This document shows positions 1-8,169 of a DNA stretch of 64,000 nucleotides, one piece after another. The position numbers were made by a program, and so were the translations under genes. The DNA lies in assembly GCF_003663845.1 (NCBI RefSeq), contig NZ_RCCA01000001.1, positions 1,984,001 to 2,048,000 on the forward strand, given 5' to 3'. Position 1 is the stretch's first letter; each line of letters begins with the position of its first letter. Origin of the DNA: Chryseobacterium sp. 7 (GTDB taxonomy: Bacteria; Bacteroidota; Bacteroidia; Flavobacteriales; Weeksellaceae). The notes under the pieces are model-generated. The model was not told the origin of the DNA. It ran no database searches and worked only from the letters and a program-made list of their open reading frames with translations.

Positions 1-548
1 GCGCTTCCCCGAAGGCTTATCCTGAGATACAAAATCCAGATTGGGTAGGGAAGGAATCAGGAAGAAGTTCAGATAGTGTAATCAATACTTTATTGATAAG
101 AATAAGCAGATATGCAAAATCTTATTCCAGATCGGTCATGAGTAATTCAGGCTTTTCAAGCCAGGATGATTTCATTTATCTTATAAGCCTGAAAACCATG
201 GGGGCCATGTCAAAAATGGAATTGATAAAACATAATGTGCAGGAAAAATCTTCAGGTATAGTGGTCATCAACCGCCTCATCCACAATGGCTGGGCTGAAC
301 AGACGGTCTCTAAGAAAGATAAAAGAGCAAAGCATATTAAAATAACAGACAAAGGGCTCACTGTATTGAATAATCATATGGATGAAATTCGTAAAGCCTC
401 TCAGGTAGTAACAGGAAATTTAAACCCATCAGAGAGAATGCTGCTTATTTCAATACTTTCCAAACTGGATGAGTTTCATTATTCTGTTTATCAGATGAAT
501 CTTGAAACAATGGATATGTTAGAAGCCGCTTATAAAAAGCTGAACTGA
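1..548 (+). CDS. MarR-like winged-helix regulator, 5' end cut by window edge
   Basis: The reading frame starting at base 3 is open to the left edge, so the N-terminus lies outside the window; the TTG at 93 is not needed as a start. The visible part holds a MarR-type winged helix (motifs DDFIYLISLK, SSGIVVINRL, KKDKRAKHIKITDKG) and a C-terminal helical dimerisation segment. It is clearly related along its length to the complete protein at 15882-16571, which shows that about 75 N-terminal residues are missing here or only partly visible. It ends 45 bp before crtI on the same strand, so it is a good candidate for the carotenoid operon's own regulator; that role is inference. Confidence 0.85.
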   Translation, partial: ASPKAYPEIQNPDWVGKESGRSSDSVINTLLIRISRYAKSYSRSVMSNSGFSSQDDFIYLISLKTMGAMSKMELIKHNVQEKSSGIVVINRLIHNGWAEQTVSKKDKRAKHIKITDKGLTVLNNHMDEIRKASQVVTGNLNPSERMLLISILSKLDEFHYSVYQMNLETMDMLEAAYKKLN

Positions 549-593
549 TCCATAAGCTGCCTTATAAACTCTTGTAAAACTATTAATTAAATA

Positions 594-2087
594 ATGATGA
601 ATACCGGAAACCCAACAAAAAAAATTGCCGTCATAGGATCTGGATTTTCAGGTCTTTCAGCCGCTGCTTACGCCGCTAAATCCGGAAATGAGGTGCATGT
701 ATTTGAAAAACACGATCAACCCGGAGGCAGGGCAAGACAATTTAAGACAGAAGAAGGGTATGTATTTGATATGGGCCCAAGCTGGTATTGGATGCCTGAC
801 ATTATTGAAGGTTTTTTCAACGATTTTGATTGCAAAGTATCCGATTTTTTCACCCTTGTTTCCCTGGATCCACAGTTTGAAATGGTTTTTTCGGAAGAAA
901 AAGTTTCTGTGCCTGAAAATAATGATGCAATAAGAGAACTCTTTGAAACAATAGAAGATGGCGCAGGTAAGCAGTATGACAGATTTATGGAGTCTGCGAA
1001 ATTCAAGTATGAAGTAGGGATGAAGGATTTTGTGACCAAACCCTGTTACAGCTGGCTTGAGTTTGCTTCATTAAAAATAGCAGGTAGCGCTTTTAGGCTT
1101 GATCTTCTCAGTAATTTCCGAAAATATGTATCAGGATATTTTTCTGATGAAAAATTAAAATCTCTGATGGAATTTCCGGTAATCTTTTTAGGGGCTTCCC
1201 CACAGAATATTCCGGCTCTTTACAGTCTTATGAATTACGGCGGCTATGTTTTAGGAACCAAATACCCAATGGGAGGATTTTATCAGCTTGTTCTGGCAAT
1301 GAAAGACGTCGCGCAAAAACAGGGCGTAACCTTCCATTTTAATCATGAGGTTCAGAAAATCAATACAGGAAATGCAGAAGTTGTTTCGCTCACAGTAGAT
1401 GGTAAAGAGTATGAATTTGACGCAGTTATTGCTTCATCAGATTATCATCATACCGAAACATTAATTCCCAAATCTCTCAGAAATTATAATAATGCCTACT
1501 GGGAGTCTAAAACGTTTGCTCCTTCATGTTTGATTTATTATCTGGGAATTAAAGGAAAAATTCCTCACCTCAAGCACCATACCCTTTTTTTTGAAAATGA
1601 GCTGGATGATCATATAGACTGCATTTATCAGAATAAAAAATGGCCGTCTAAACCGCTTTTTTATGTGTGCTGTCCTTCAAAAACAGATCCGGATGTTGCC
1701 CCTGAAGATTGTGAAAATCTTTTTTTGCTGCTTCCTCTTGCGCCGGGAATCCATGATGAAGAATCTGTCCGTGAAAAATACCTGACGGAAATGCTTGGAA
1801 GAATTGAAAAGCATACGGGAGAAAGCAATCTCGCTTCAAGAATTAAATATAAAAAAAGCTATTGTGTAAGCGATTTTATTTCAGACTATCATGCGTATCA
1901 GGGAAATGCTTACGGTTTATCCAATACATTGTCCCAAACGGCAGTTTTAAAACCTAAAATCAGAAATAAAAAGATCAGGAACCTCTTTTATACCGGGCAA
2001 TTGACGGTTCCCGGGCCAGGAGTACCGCCATCGGTTATTTCCGGGAAAATTGTAGCATCCGAAGTCAATAAACTAAAACTAAATTAA
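594..2087 (+). CDS. crtI: Phytoene desaturase CrtI
   Basis: FAD-dependent desaturase that converts phytoene to lycopene. The 497-residue length is normal for bacterial CrtI. The N-terminus has the dinucleotide-binding motif GSGFSG (residues 15-20) followed by the acidic end VFEK and PGGRARQ. The C-terminus has the CrtI signature YTGQLTVPGPGVPPSVISGK. Two ATGs sit in tandem at 594 and 597; either could start. The next gene, crtB, begins one base after the stop, so the two are translationally linked and make the first two dedicated steps of carotenoid synthesis. Confidence 0.97.
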   Translation: MMNTGNPTKKIAVIGSGFSGLSAAAYAAKSGNEVHVFEKHDQPGGRARQFKTEEGYVFDMGPSWYWMPDIIEGFFNDFDCKVSDFFTLVSLDPQFEMVFSEEKVSVPENNDAIRELFETIEDGAGKQYDRFMESAKFKYEVGMKDFVTKPCYSWLEFASLKIAGSAFRLDLLSNFRKYVSGYFSDEKLKSLMEFPVIFLGASPQNIPALYSLMNYGGYVLGTKYPMGGFYQLVLAMKDVAQKQGVTFHFNHEVQKINTGNAEVVSLTVDGKEYEFDAVIASSDYHHTETLIPKSLRNYNNAYWESKTFAPSCLIYYLGIKGKIPHLKHHTLFFENELDDHIDCIYQNKKWPSKPLFYVCCPSKTDPDVAPEDCENLFLLLPLAPGIHDEESVREKYLTEMLGRIEKHTGESNLASRIKYKKSYCVSDFISDYHAYQGNAYGLSNTLSQTAVLKPKIRNKKIRNLFYTGQLTVPGPGVPPSVISGKIVASEVNKLKLN

Positions 2088-2088
2088 T

Positions 2089-2925
2089 ATGAAAAAATTG
2101 TTTGATGAGTTGTCTTGCGAGGTAAGCAAGTACACTACACGGAAATACAGTACCAGTTTTTCATTAGGCATATTGGCATTAAAACCATCCATAAGATCCG
2201 CTATTTATGCCATTTACGGTTATGTGCGGCTTGCAGATGAAATTGTAGACAGTTTTCATGGCTATGATAAAGAAAAACTTCTGAAAAGATTAAAAGTGGA
2301 AACCTATGATGCGCTGGAAGATGGTATTTCCATCAATCCTATTCTGAACTCATTCCAGGAAACTGTTCGCCAGTATGATATAGATGTGCAGCTTATCAAT
2401 CAGTTTTTGCACAGCATGGAAATGGATCTTCAGAAAATAGACTACAATTCTGATTTGTATAATGAGTACATCTACGGTTCAGCTGAAGTGGTAGGGCTTA
2501 TGTGCCTGCACATATTCACAGGCGGAAATAAGCAGCAGTTTGAGGAGCTTAAGCCATTTGCCATGAAACTAGGCTCTGCATTTCAGAAAGTTAATTTTCT
2601 CAGAGATCTGAAAGATGATTATCAGGTGTTGGGCCGCACCTATTTTCCCTCTCTGAATATGTCTGTATTTGATAATACAGTGAAGGCTCAGATTGAAAAA
2701 GAAATTGAAAATGAATTTAAAGAAGCATTGCAGGGAATTAAAAAGCTGCCGGGTTCTTCCATTTTTGGCGTATATCTGGCTTACAGGTATTATCTGTCTC
2801 TGTTTGAAAAAATAAAGAAAACCAGTTCCCAGCGTATTTTGCAGCAAAGAATCAGAATTGCAAATTCACAGAAGCTCCTTGTAGCATTCAAAAGTTATAT
2901 ACGGTACAAATCTGCTTATTTCTAA
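2089..2925 (+). CDS. crtB: Phytoene synthase CrtB
   Basis: Condenses two geranylgeranyl diphosphates to phytoene. The 278-residue protein is of the squalene/phytoene synthase family: it has the first Asp-rich motif DEIVD (residues 50-54), the second DLKDD (173-177), and the conserved GSAEVVGLMCL segment before it. It is slightly short for the family but complete at both ends. It starts one base after crtI and lies 53 bp before the SRPBCC gene, within one operon. Confidence 0.97.
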   Translation: MKKLFDELSCEVSKYTTRKYSTSFSLGILALKPSIRSAIYAIYGYVRLADEIVDSFHGYDKEKLLKRLKVETYDALEDGISINPILNSFQETVRQYDIDVQLINQFLHSMEMDLQKIDYNSDLYNEYIYGSAEVVGLMCLHIFTGGNKQQFEELKPFAMKLGSAFQKVNFLRDLKDDYQVLGRTYFPSLNMSVFDNTVKAQIEKEIENEFKEALQGIKKLPGSSIFGVYLAYRYYLSLFEKIKKTSSQRILQQRIRIANSQKLLVAFKSYIRYKSAYF

Positions 2926-2978
2926 TAGTAAAATCTATTTTTTTGAAAGGTTTAAGAATGAATTAAAAAAAAGAAATA

Positions 2979-3449
2979 ATGTACAGATTATATAGAGAAC
3001 AGCAGCTTAATTGTGATAAGGAAACCGCCTGGAAATTCTTTTCATCTCCGCATAATTTAGCAGAAATTACCCCGAAGAGTATGAATTTTGTAGTTCTTTC
3101 AGATATTCAGAATAAACCTGTTTTTGAAGGAATGGAAATAGATTACAAAGTCTCGCCCGTATTGGGAATTCCGATGGGTTGGAAAACAATTATAAGCCAG
3201 GTAGACGAATACAAAAGTTTTACAGACTTTCAGAAGGAAGGACCCTATAAATACTGGAATCATTTTCATGAGTTCATCCCTAATGAAAAAGGGATATTAA
3301 TGAAAGATACAGTAGACTATGAACTTCCGTTGGGTATTCTGGGAAAAGTTGCCCATCAGTTATTTGTGAAAGAAAAGCTTAAAAGCATTTTCGATTTCAG
3401 ATACAGGATTTTGGAAGATCTTTTTAACAGCAAAACACAATTATCATGA
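2979..3449 (+). CDS. SRPBCC-family ligand-binding protein of the carotenoid operon
   Basis: A 156-residue START/SRPBCC-type protein without signal peptide. The pattern YREQQLNCDKETAWKFFSSP at the start, LAEITP, the central GWKTIISQVDEYKSFTDFQ, and the final amphipathic helix LKSIFDFRYRILEDLF are typical of this helix-grip fold, which binds hydrophobic ligands. Its stop overlaps the crtZ start by 4 bp (ATGA). Its place between crtB and crtZ suggests binding or handing over of a carotenoid or isoprenoid, but no enzymatic residues are recognisable and the exact role is unknown. Confidence 0.85.
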   Translation: MYRLYREQQLNCDKETAWKFFSSPHNLAEITPKSMNFVVLSDIQNKPVFEGMEIDYKVSPVLGIPMGWKTIISQVDEYKSFTDFQKEGPYKYWNHFHEFIPNEKGILMKDTVDYELPLGILGKVAHQLFVKEKLKSIFDFRYRILEDLFNSKTQLS

Positions 3450-3895
3450 ATTTTCTGATTGTTTTGGGTGTTTTTATAGCTATGGAAGGTGCTACATGGC
3501 TTATCCACAGATATATCATGCATGGCTTTCTCTGGACCCTGCACCGGGATCATCATGATCACAGCCATGACGGAAAGCTTGAAAGGAATGATCTGTTCTT
3601 TTTTATTTTTGCAAGTCCTGCTATTGCCCTGTTATATCTGGGAGTTAAGCAGGAATTCAGTCATTGGTTTTTTATCGGCCTGGGAATCAGCCTTTACGGA
3701 ATGGCTTATTTCTTTGTGCATGATATTTTTATTCACCAGAGAGCAAAAGTTTTTACAAAAACAAAAAATCCCTATTTCCTTGCCATAAGACGGGCTCATA
3801 AGCAGCACCACAAACATTTGGGTAAAGAGAGGGGAGAATGCTTTGGCTTTTTGTGGGTTCCTGTTAAATATTTTAAAATGTATTTCAAAAAATGA
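3446..3895 (+). CDS. crtZ: Beta-carotene hydroxylase CrtZ
   Basis: Di-iron membrane hydroxylase that adds 3- and 3'-hydroxyls to beta-carotene, giving cryptoxanthin and zeaxanthin. In 149 residues it has the full set of histidine clusters: HRYIMH (21-26), HRDHH (33-37), HDIFIH (92-97) and HKQHHKH (118-124). Hydrophobic segments at about 1-20, 52-65 and 75-92 fit a membrane protein. It overlaps the genes on both sides by 4 bp (ATGA), which points to translational coupling. With the desaturase and cyclase next to it, the predicted end product is zeaxanthin; no ketolase is present in the window. Confidence 0.96.
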   Translation: MNFLIVLGVFIAMEGATWLIHRYIMHGFLWTLHRDHHDHSHDGKLERNDLFFFIFASPAIALLYLGVKQEFSHWFFIGLGISLYGMAYFFVHDIFIHQRAKVFTKTKNPYFLAIRRAHKQHHKHLGKERGECFGFLWVPVKYFKMYFKK

Positions 3896-4581
3896 TGCCC
3901 TATACCTACATACTGATTAATTTTTTCACTGTCATTATTTGCTTTGCAGCATCTTTTGACAGAAGAATACAGTTTAACAAACTTTTCGGAAAGTTTCTGC
4001 TGTCATCCACCATTGTAGCGGTTCCTTTTATCATTTGGGATATATGGTTTACCGCAAGAGGAGTGTGGTGGTTTGATCTCAAATATACCCTAGGATTTAA
4101 AATAGCGGGACTTCCTGTGGAAGAATGGCTGTTTTTTTACTGTATTCCTTTTGCCTGTGTTTTTACCTATTACTGCATTGAAAAATTTTATCAGCTTGAG
4201 TGGGTTGGCGCCTTTAATAATCTCATCGTATTTACATCTGTTATTATCCTTTCTGTAATAGGGTTTCTTTATTATGAAAGAATATACACCTTGCTTACGG
4301 TAATCGTCACCCTGTTTACGCTTTGTTATCTTCATTTTATAGCTAAAAAAGGATGGATTGGAAAAGCCAGTTTGGTATACTTGATTCTGATGCCTGGGTT
4401 TTTCGCGGTAAATGGATTACTGACCGGTTCATTGATACCGTCGCCTGTTGTAAACTATAATCCTGAAGAATTTCTTGGGATAAGGATGATCACCATTCCT
4501 GTTGAAGATGCAGTATATGGCTACAGCCAGTTTTTACTTAATATTTACTTCTTTAAAAAAATAACGAAAAATGAAAAATAA
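3892..4581 (+). CDS. Lycopene beta-cyclase, small integral membrane (CrtYcd) type
   Basis: A 229-residue polytopic protein with about six to seven hydrophobic segments. Two related halves carry the cyclase-repeat motifs AGLPVEEWLFFYCIPF (73-88) and ITIPVEDAVYGY near the C-terminus, the hallmark of the fused CrtYc/CrtYd lycopene cyclase domain proteins. It closes the ends of lycopene to beta rings. The start overlaps crtZ by 4 bp. This family is unrelated to the flavoprotein CrtY, which is absent here. Assignment is firm at family level; the substrate is inferred from the operon. Confidence 0.93.
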   Translation: MMPYTYILINFFTVIICFAASFDRRIQFNKLFGKFLLSSTIVAVPFIIWDIWFTARGVWWFDLKYTLGFKIAGLPVEEWLFFYCIPFACVFTYYCIEKFYQLEWVGAFNNLIVFTSVIILSVIGFLYYERIYTLLTVIVTLFTLCYLHFIAKKGWIGKASLVYLILMPGFFAVNGLLTGSLIPSPVVNYNPEEFLGIRMITIPVEDAVYGYSQFLLNIYFFKKITKNEK

Positions 4582-5119
4582 ATCAATATTAAAAATAATG
4601 GTTGCCTTCGCTTTATTGTGTTTCACCGTATCCTGTACTTCCATGCCTGAAAAAGCGCAACCCGTTAATCAGTTTGATGTTAATAAATACCTGGGTACAT
4701 GGTATGAGATCGCAAGATTCGATTATCGTTTTGAAAAAGATCTGGACAACGCAATCGCTCAATATAGCCTGAATAAAGATGGAAGTGTCAATGTCATCAA
4801 CAGCGGATACAATATAAAAAAGGATAAATGGGTGTCGGCAGAGGGAACGGCAAAATTCAGAGGTGATAAAAATACAGCAGCTTTGAAAGTAAGCTTTTTC
4901 GGACCTTTTTATGCAGGGTATAATGTCGTGGCACTGCAAGATTATCAATATGCATTGGTAGCTGGGAAAAATTTAGATTATCTGTGGATCCTTTCCCGTG
5001 AAAAAAGTATCCCTGAAAATGTAAAACAGAATTTCATCTCCAAAGCCCGGGAAATAGGATACGATACTTCTAAGCTCATCTGGGTGAAGCAGGATAAGAA
5101 AAGTCCTTTTGATAAATAG
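4571..5119 (+). CDS. blc: Outer-membrane-type lipocalin lipoprotein (Blc family)
   Basis: A 182-residue bacterial lipocalin. The N-terminus is a lipoprotein signal with the acylated cysteine at residue 22 (FTVSC), followed by the lipocalin signature KYLGTWYEIARFD (39-51) and the later FFGPFYAGYNVV and ILSREKSIPE blocks. Blc proteins bind fatty acids or lysophospholipids and often accompany stress and light-induced genes. The start overlaps the cyclase gene by 11 bp. A carotenoid-carrying function is possible but not shown by the sequence. Confidence 0.93.
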   Translation: MKNKSILKIMVAFALLCFTVSCTSMPEKAQPVNQFDVNKYLGTWYEIARFDYRFEKDLDNAIAQYSLNKDGSVNVINSGYNIKKDKWVSAEGTAKFRGDKNTAALKVSFFGPFYAGYNVVALQDYQYALVAGKNLDYLWILSREKSIPENVKQNFISKAREIGYDTSKLIWVKQDKKSPFDK

Positions 5120-5144
5120 ACATTTAATTTTAAAATCGAAACAT

Positions 5145-5735
5145 ATGCTAAAAATACAGGCACAATCAAAAATACCTACAGATTACGGATTATTCACCGT
5201 ATATGCATTTTCAGAACATGAAGAAGACTGGAGCCCGCATTTGGTTCTGGTAATGGAGAATACAGATTTTGAGAAGACAGTTAACGTCCGTTTTCACTCA
5301 GAGTGCATTACCGGAGAGGTTTTTCATTCCAAAAAATGTGAATGCGGTCAGCAACTTGATGCTGCCATGAAATATATGTCTGAAAATGGAGGAATGATCA
5401 TCTATCTCCGTCAGGAAGGAAGAAATATCGGAATCATCAATAAGCTCAGAGCTTATGCGCTTCAGGAGCAGGGTATGGATACCGTTGAAGCTAATCTTAA
5501 GCAGGGACTACCGGCTGACGGAAGAAACTTTGACGTAGCTGTAGAGATGCTGAATCTTTTGAACGTCCGAAAAATTAATCTCCTAACCAATAATCCTGAC
5601 AAAATAAAGTCCATTGAGAACAGTGAAATTATTCTCAACAGCAGAATTCCACTGGAAATTGATTCCAATGAAATTAATGAAAGCTATCTTATCAAGAAAA
5701 AAGACTATTTTGGCCACCTTTTAGAAAAAATTTAA
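5145..5735 (+). CDS. ribA: GTP cyclohydrolase II, RibA-type, single domain
   Basis: Opens GTP in the first step of riboflavin synthesis. From the ATG at 5145 the protein is 196 residues. The zinc ligands Cys54, Cys65 and Cys67 (SECITGEVFHSKKCECG), the catalytic RQEGRNIG (89-96), NKLRAYALQEQG and LLTNNPDKI motifs are all present. A TTG 36 bp upstream would extend into the lipocalin gene and gives an atypical N-terminus, so ATG is preferred. No RibB domain is fused. Its place in a carotenoid operon suggests a dedicated extra copy, perhaps for flavin supply under light or oxidative stress; a housekeeping ribBA may exist elsewhere. Confidence 0.93.
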   Translation: MLKIQAQSKIPTDYGLFTVYAFSEHEEDWSPHLVLVMENTDFEKTVNVRFHSECITGEVFHSKKCECGQQLDAAMKYMSENGGMIIYLRQEGRNIGIINKLRAYALQEQGMDTVEANLKQGLPADGRNFDVAVEMLNLLNVRKINLLTNNPDKIKSIENSEIILNSRIPLEIDSNEINESYLIKKKDYFGHLLEKI

Positions 5736-5783
5736 TGGCTGCCAGGCAGAGACAATGATATTAACCTGTCAAACCCAATCATC

Positions 5784-7220
5784 ATGGAAAAAATACTTCT
5801 TACGGGAGCTACCGGCTATATCGGTAAAAGAATGATCAGCGTAATTGCTGCACAGGGATATAAAGTTGTCTGTTGCTGCAGGGATGTCAGCCGTTTTACC
5901 AGGAATATGGATGTCGATGAACAGCTCATTGAAGTCATTGAAGTCGATTTTCTCAAACCGGAAACCCTGAAAAATATTCCTGAAGATATTTCGGGAGCTT
6001 ATTACCTGATGCATTCCATGAGTAATTCTGCTGATTATGAGGATTCGGAAAAAAAGTGTGCCTCCAATTTTTCCGGTTATATAGAAAAGACACAATGTAA
6101 ACATATTGTCTACCTTTCCGGATTGGTGAATGAAAAAGAACTGTCAAAACATCTGAACTCCAGGTACGAGGTCGAAAAAATCCTGATGGATTGCAGGGTT
6201 CCCGCAACGGTTCTTCGTGCAGGGATTATCATTGGATCCGGAAGCGCTTCTTTTGAAATTATCAGGGATCTCGTTGAAAAACTGCCGGTGATGGTAGCTC
6301 CGAAGTGGCTGTACACTCAATGCCAGCCGATAGGCATCGCCAACGTTCTGGATTTTCTGATTTTTGTGCTCTTCAAAGAAACTGCTTACCAGAAAAACTT
6401 TGACATCGGATGTGATGATGTGCTGACCTATAAAGAGATGTTATTACAGTTTGCAAAAGTAAGAGGTCTGAAAAGGACAATTTTTACATTGCCTGTGATG
6501 ACCCCCAGATTATCCTCATACTGGCTTTACTTTATTACCTCCACTTCTTACAATTTAGCAAAAGCACTGGTGGGAAGCATGAAAATTGAAGTAGTCTGCC
6601 GCCCGGAAAGTCTCATAGAAATCAAATTGATTACCGGTATTCAGCCATTCTCGTATGATACAGCATTAAAGCGGACTCTTGCAAAAATTCAGGCCAATGA
6701 AATTATATCCAGCTGGAAAGACAGTTTTATCAGCAGCCGTCATGATTCCACACTGAAACCATACCAGGATGTCCCAAAATACGGTTGTTTTACAGATCTC
6801 AGAAGTGAAGAATATGATGACAGGGAAGCTTGCATGGAACGTGTTTTTCAATTAGGAGGCACTCATGGCTGGTACGGACAGGATCTTTGGAAGATAAGAG
6901 GACTGTTTGATAAACTGGTTGGCGGGCCAGGATTGAGAAGGGGGCGCAGACATCCTACAGATCTTAAAGAAGGGGATGCACTTGATTTCTGGAGAGTACT
7001 CTATGCCAATCGTAATGATGGAAAGCTTATATTATTCGCTGAGATGAAACTTCCCGGAGAAGCCTGGCTGATGTTTAAAATTTACAGGAATAAGATCTGG
7101 CAAAAAGCTGTCTTCCGTCCAAAAGGTCTCTGGGGAAGGCTGTATTGGCTGATGGTACTGCCGTTTCATGGATTTATCTTCAAAGGAATGATCAGAAGGT
7201 TAAGTGGAAAGCAAAAATGA
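5784..7220 (+). CDS. SDR-type NAD(P)-binding oxidoreductase with C-terminal DUF2867 domain
   Basis: A 478-residue two-domain protein. Residues 1 to about 310 are an extended/atypical SDR Rossmann domain with TGATGYIG at 7-14 and the NmrA-like YLSGLVNE region; the catalytic Tyr-x-x-x-Lys of classical SDRs is not evident. Residues from about 325 to the end match the DUF2867 pattern (GGTHGWYGQDLWKIRGLFD, GGPGLRRGRRHP, DALDFWRV, LPFHGFIFKGM). Such fusions are common near photolyase and lipocalin genes in other bacteria. It lies 48 bp after ribA and probably ends the carotenoid operon. Substrate unknown. Confidence 0.88.
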   Translation: MEKILLTGATGYIGKRMISVIAAQGYKVVCCCRDVSRFTRNMDVDEQLIEVIEVDFLKPETLKNIPEDISGAYYLMHSMSNSADYEDSEKKCASNFSGYIEKTQCKHIVYLSGLVNEKELSKHLNSRYEVEKILMDCRVPATVLRAGIIIGSGSASFEIIRDLVEKLPVMVAPKWLYTQCQPIGIANVLDFLIFVLFKETAYQKNFDIGCDDVLTYKEMLLQFAKVRGLKRTIFTLPVMTPRLSSYWLYFITSTSYNLAKALVGSMKIEVVCRPESLIEIKLITGIQPFSYDTALKRTLAKIQANEIISSWKDSFISSRHDSTLKPYQDVPKYGCFTDLRSEEYDDREACMERVFQLGGTHGWYGQDLWKIRGLFDKLVGGPGLRRGRRHPTDLKEGDALDFWRVLYANRNDGKLILFAEMKLPGEAWLMFKIYRNKIWQKAVFRPKGLWGRLYWLMVLPFHGFIFKGMIRRLSGKQK

Positions 7221-7334
7221 AATTTTTTAATAAAAAAATCTATAAATTTAAATTTTAAGAATATTTTAACATAGTGCAGGTTTTTTAGGCATTAATATTG
7301 TTTATTTATATACCAAATACTTAAATATTACATT

Positions 7335-7634
7335 ATGAATAATTCAGATTACAACAAAGCAGAAAAAGCGGTAAACGAAACAGAAAATACGCTTAAAAAT
7401 GCAGCTGATGATGCAAAATGGAAGATCAGTGACTTAGCAGATAAGGCTAAAGATTATATCAATGAAAAAAGAGACAATGATCAGGAAGCAACTCAGGAAG
7501 ACTGGATGGAAAGAGTGAAATCTAATATTTCTGACGCTTGGGATGATATTAAAGATAAAGCAGATGAGGCCTGGGAAAAAACAAAAGATGCTGCAGAAGA
7601 TGTGAAGGCAGAATGGAGAAAGAAAACAAATTAA
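7335..7634 (+). CDS. Small charged helical protein, LEA/YtxH-like
   Basis: A 99-residue, very hydrophilic, Ala/Lys/Asp/Glu-rich protein predicted to be almost all helix, with irregular 11-residue-type repeats (NAADDAKWKISDLADKAKDY, DAWDDIKDKADEAWEKTKDA). No signal peptide or membrane segment. This composition resembles late-embryogenesis/CsbD/YtxH-tail stress proteins, but there is no specific signature. A strong terminator follows within 15 bp. It lies 114 bp after the SDR gene and may have its own promoter in the AT-rich gap. Confidence 0.75.
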   Translation: MNNSDYNKAEKAVNETENTLKNAADDAKWKISDLADKAKDYINEKRDNDQEATQEDWMERVKSNISDAWDDIKDKADEAWEKTKDAAEDVKAEWRKKTN

Positions 7635-7646
7635 TGTTAGTTTGAT

Positions 7647-7680
7647 AAAAGACCAGAACTTTTAAAGTTCTGGTCTTTTT
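7647..7680 (+). terminator. Rho-independent terminator after the small helical protein gene
   Basis: Perfect 15-bp stem (7647-7661 with 7665-7679), 3-base loop, arms rich in A on the left and ending in a T-run on the right. It can serve both strands. Confidence 0.9.
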
Positions 7681-8169
7681 ATGATTATTCATTTTTTGTA
7701 GTTTATTTATATTCTATATTGAGATGTGCTTTATCTCATTTAAAGTGTTCATTCACCAAGGTTATAGTTATATTTTTTAATCATCTTAAAAAATTGAAAT
7801 AAGAGTCTCTACTTAAAAAATTACGCTGTAATCATACCTGTCTGCAAAGAAAATACCAATGGCTTCTGAAACATTTCTATGAATTTTTTCTTAAAATTTT
7901 TATAAGATCAGTAGTTTGTAAACTTATCCCATTTTTCATCAATATATAATTACATATCATATTCTTTATAGAATTAATTTTTCCTGAAATTTTTGCCTAT
8001 ATTTTTAAATAGTATTGATCAATTAATTGTTCGTGTTATTAATATGGGGAATAGTAAAAATGTGGTATGAATTTGTTATTCATAATACTTTAAAAATTGC
8101 TATGTTTTGAAATATTGTGAGTATTTTTGAGGTTTAAATATCTGTAACTAATTATTGATTTTAACTTCT
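7681..8169. other. AT-rich intergenic region before the signalling operon
   Basis: About 490 bases with no convincing gene on either strand; only frames under ten codons begin with ATG. It must hold the promoter of the kinase operon, but no clean TAnnTTTG box close to the ATG at 8170 is seen. Confidence 0.6.

Noticed and set aside
5109..5144. TTG at 5109 as the start of ribA
   Set aside because: It lies in the end of the lipocalin gene and adds 12 residues not seen in the family; the ATG at 5145 fits.
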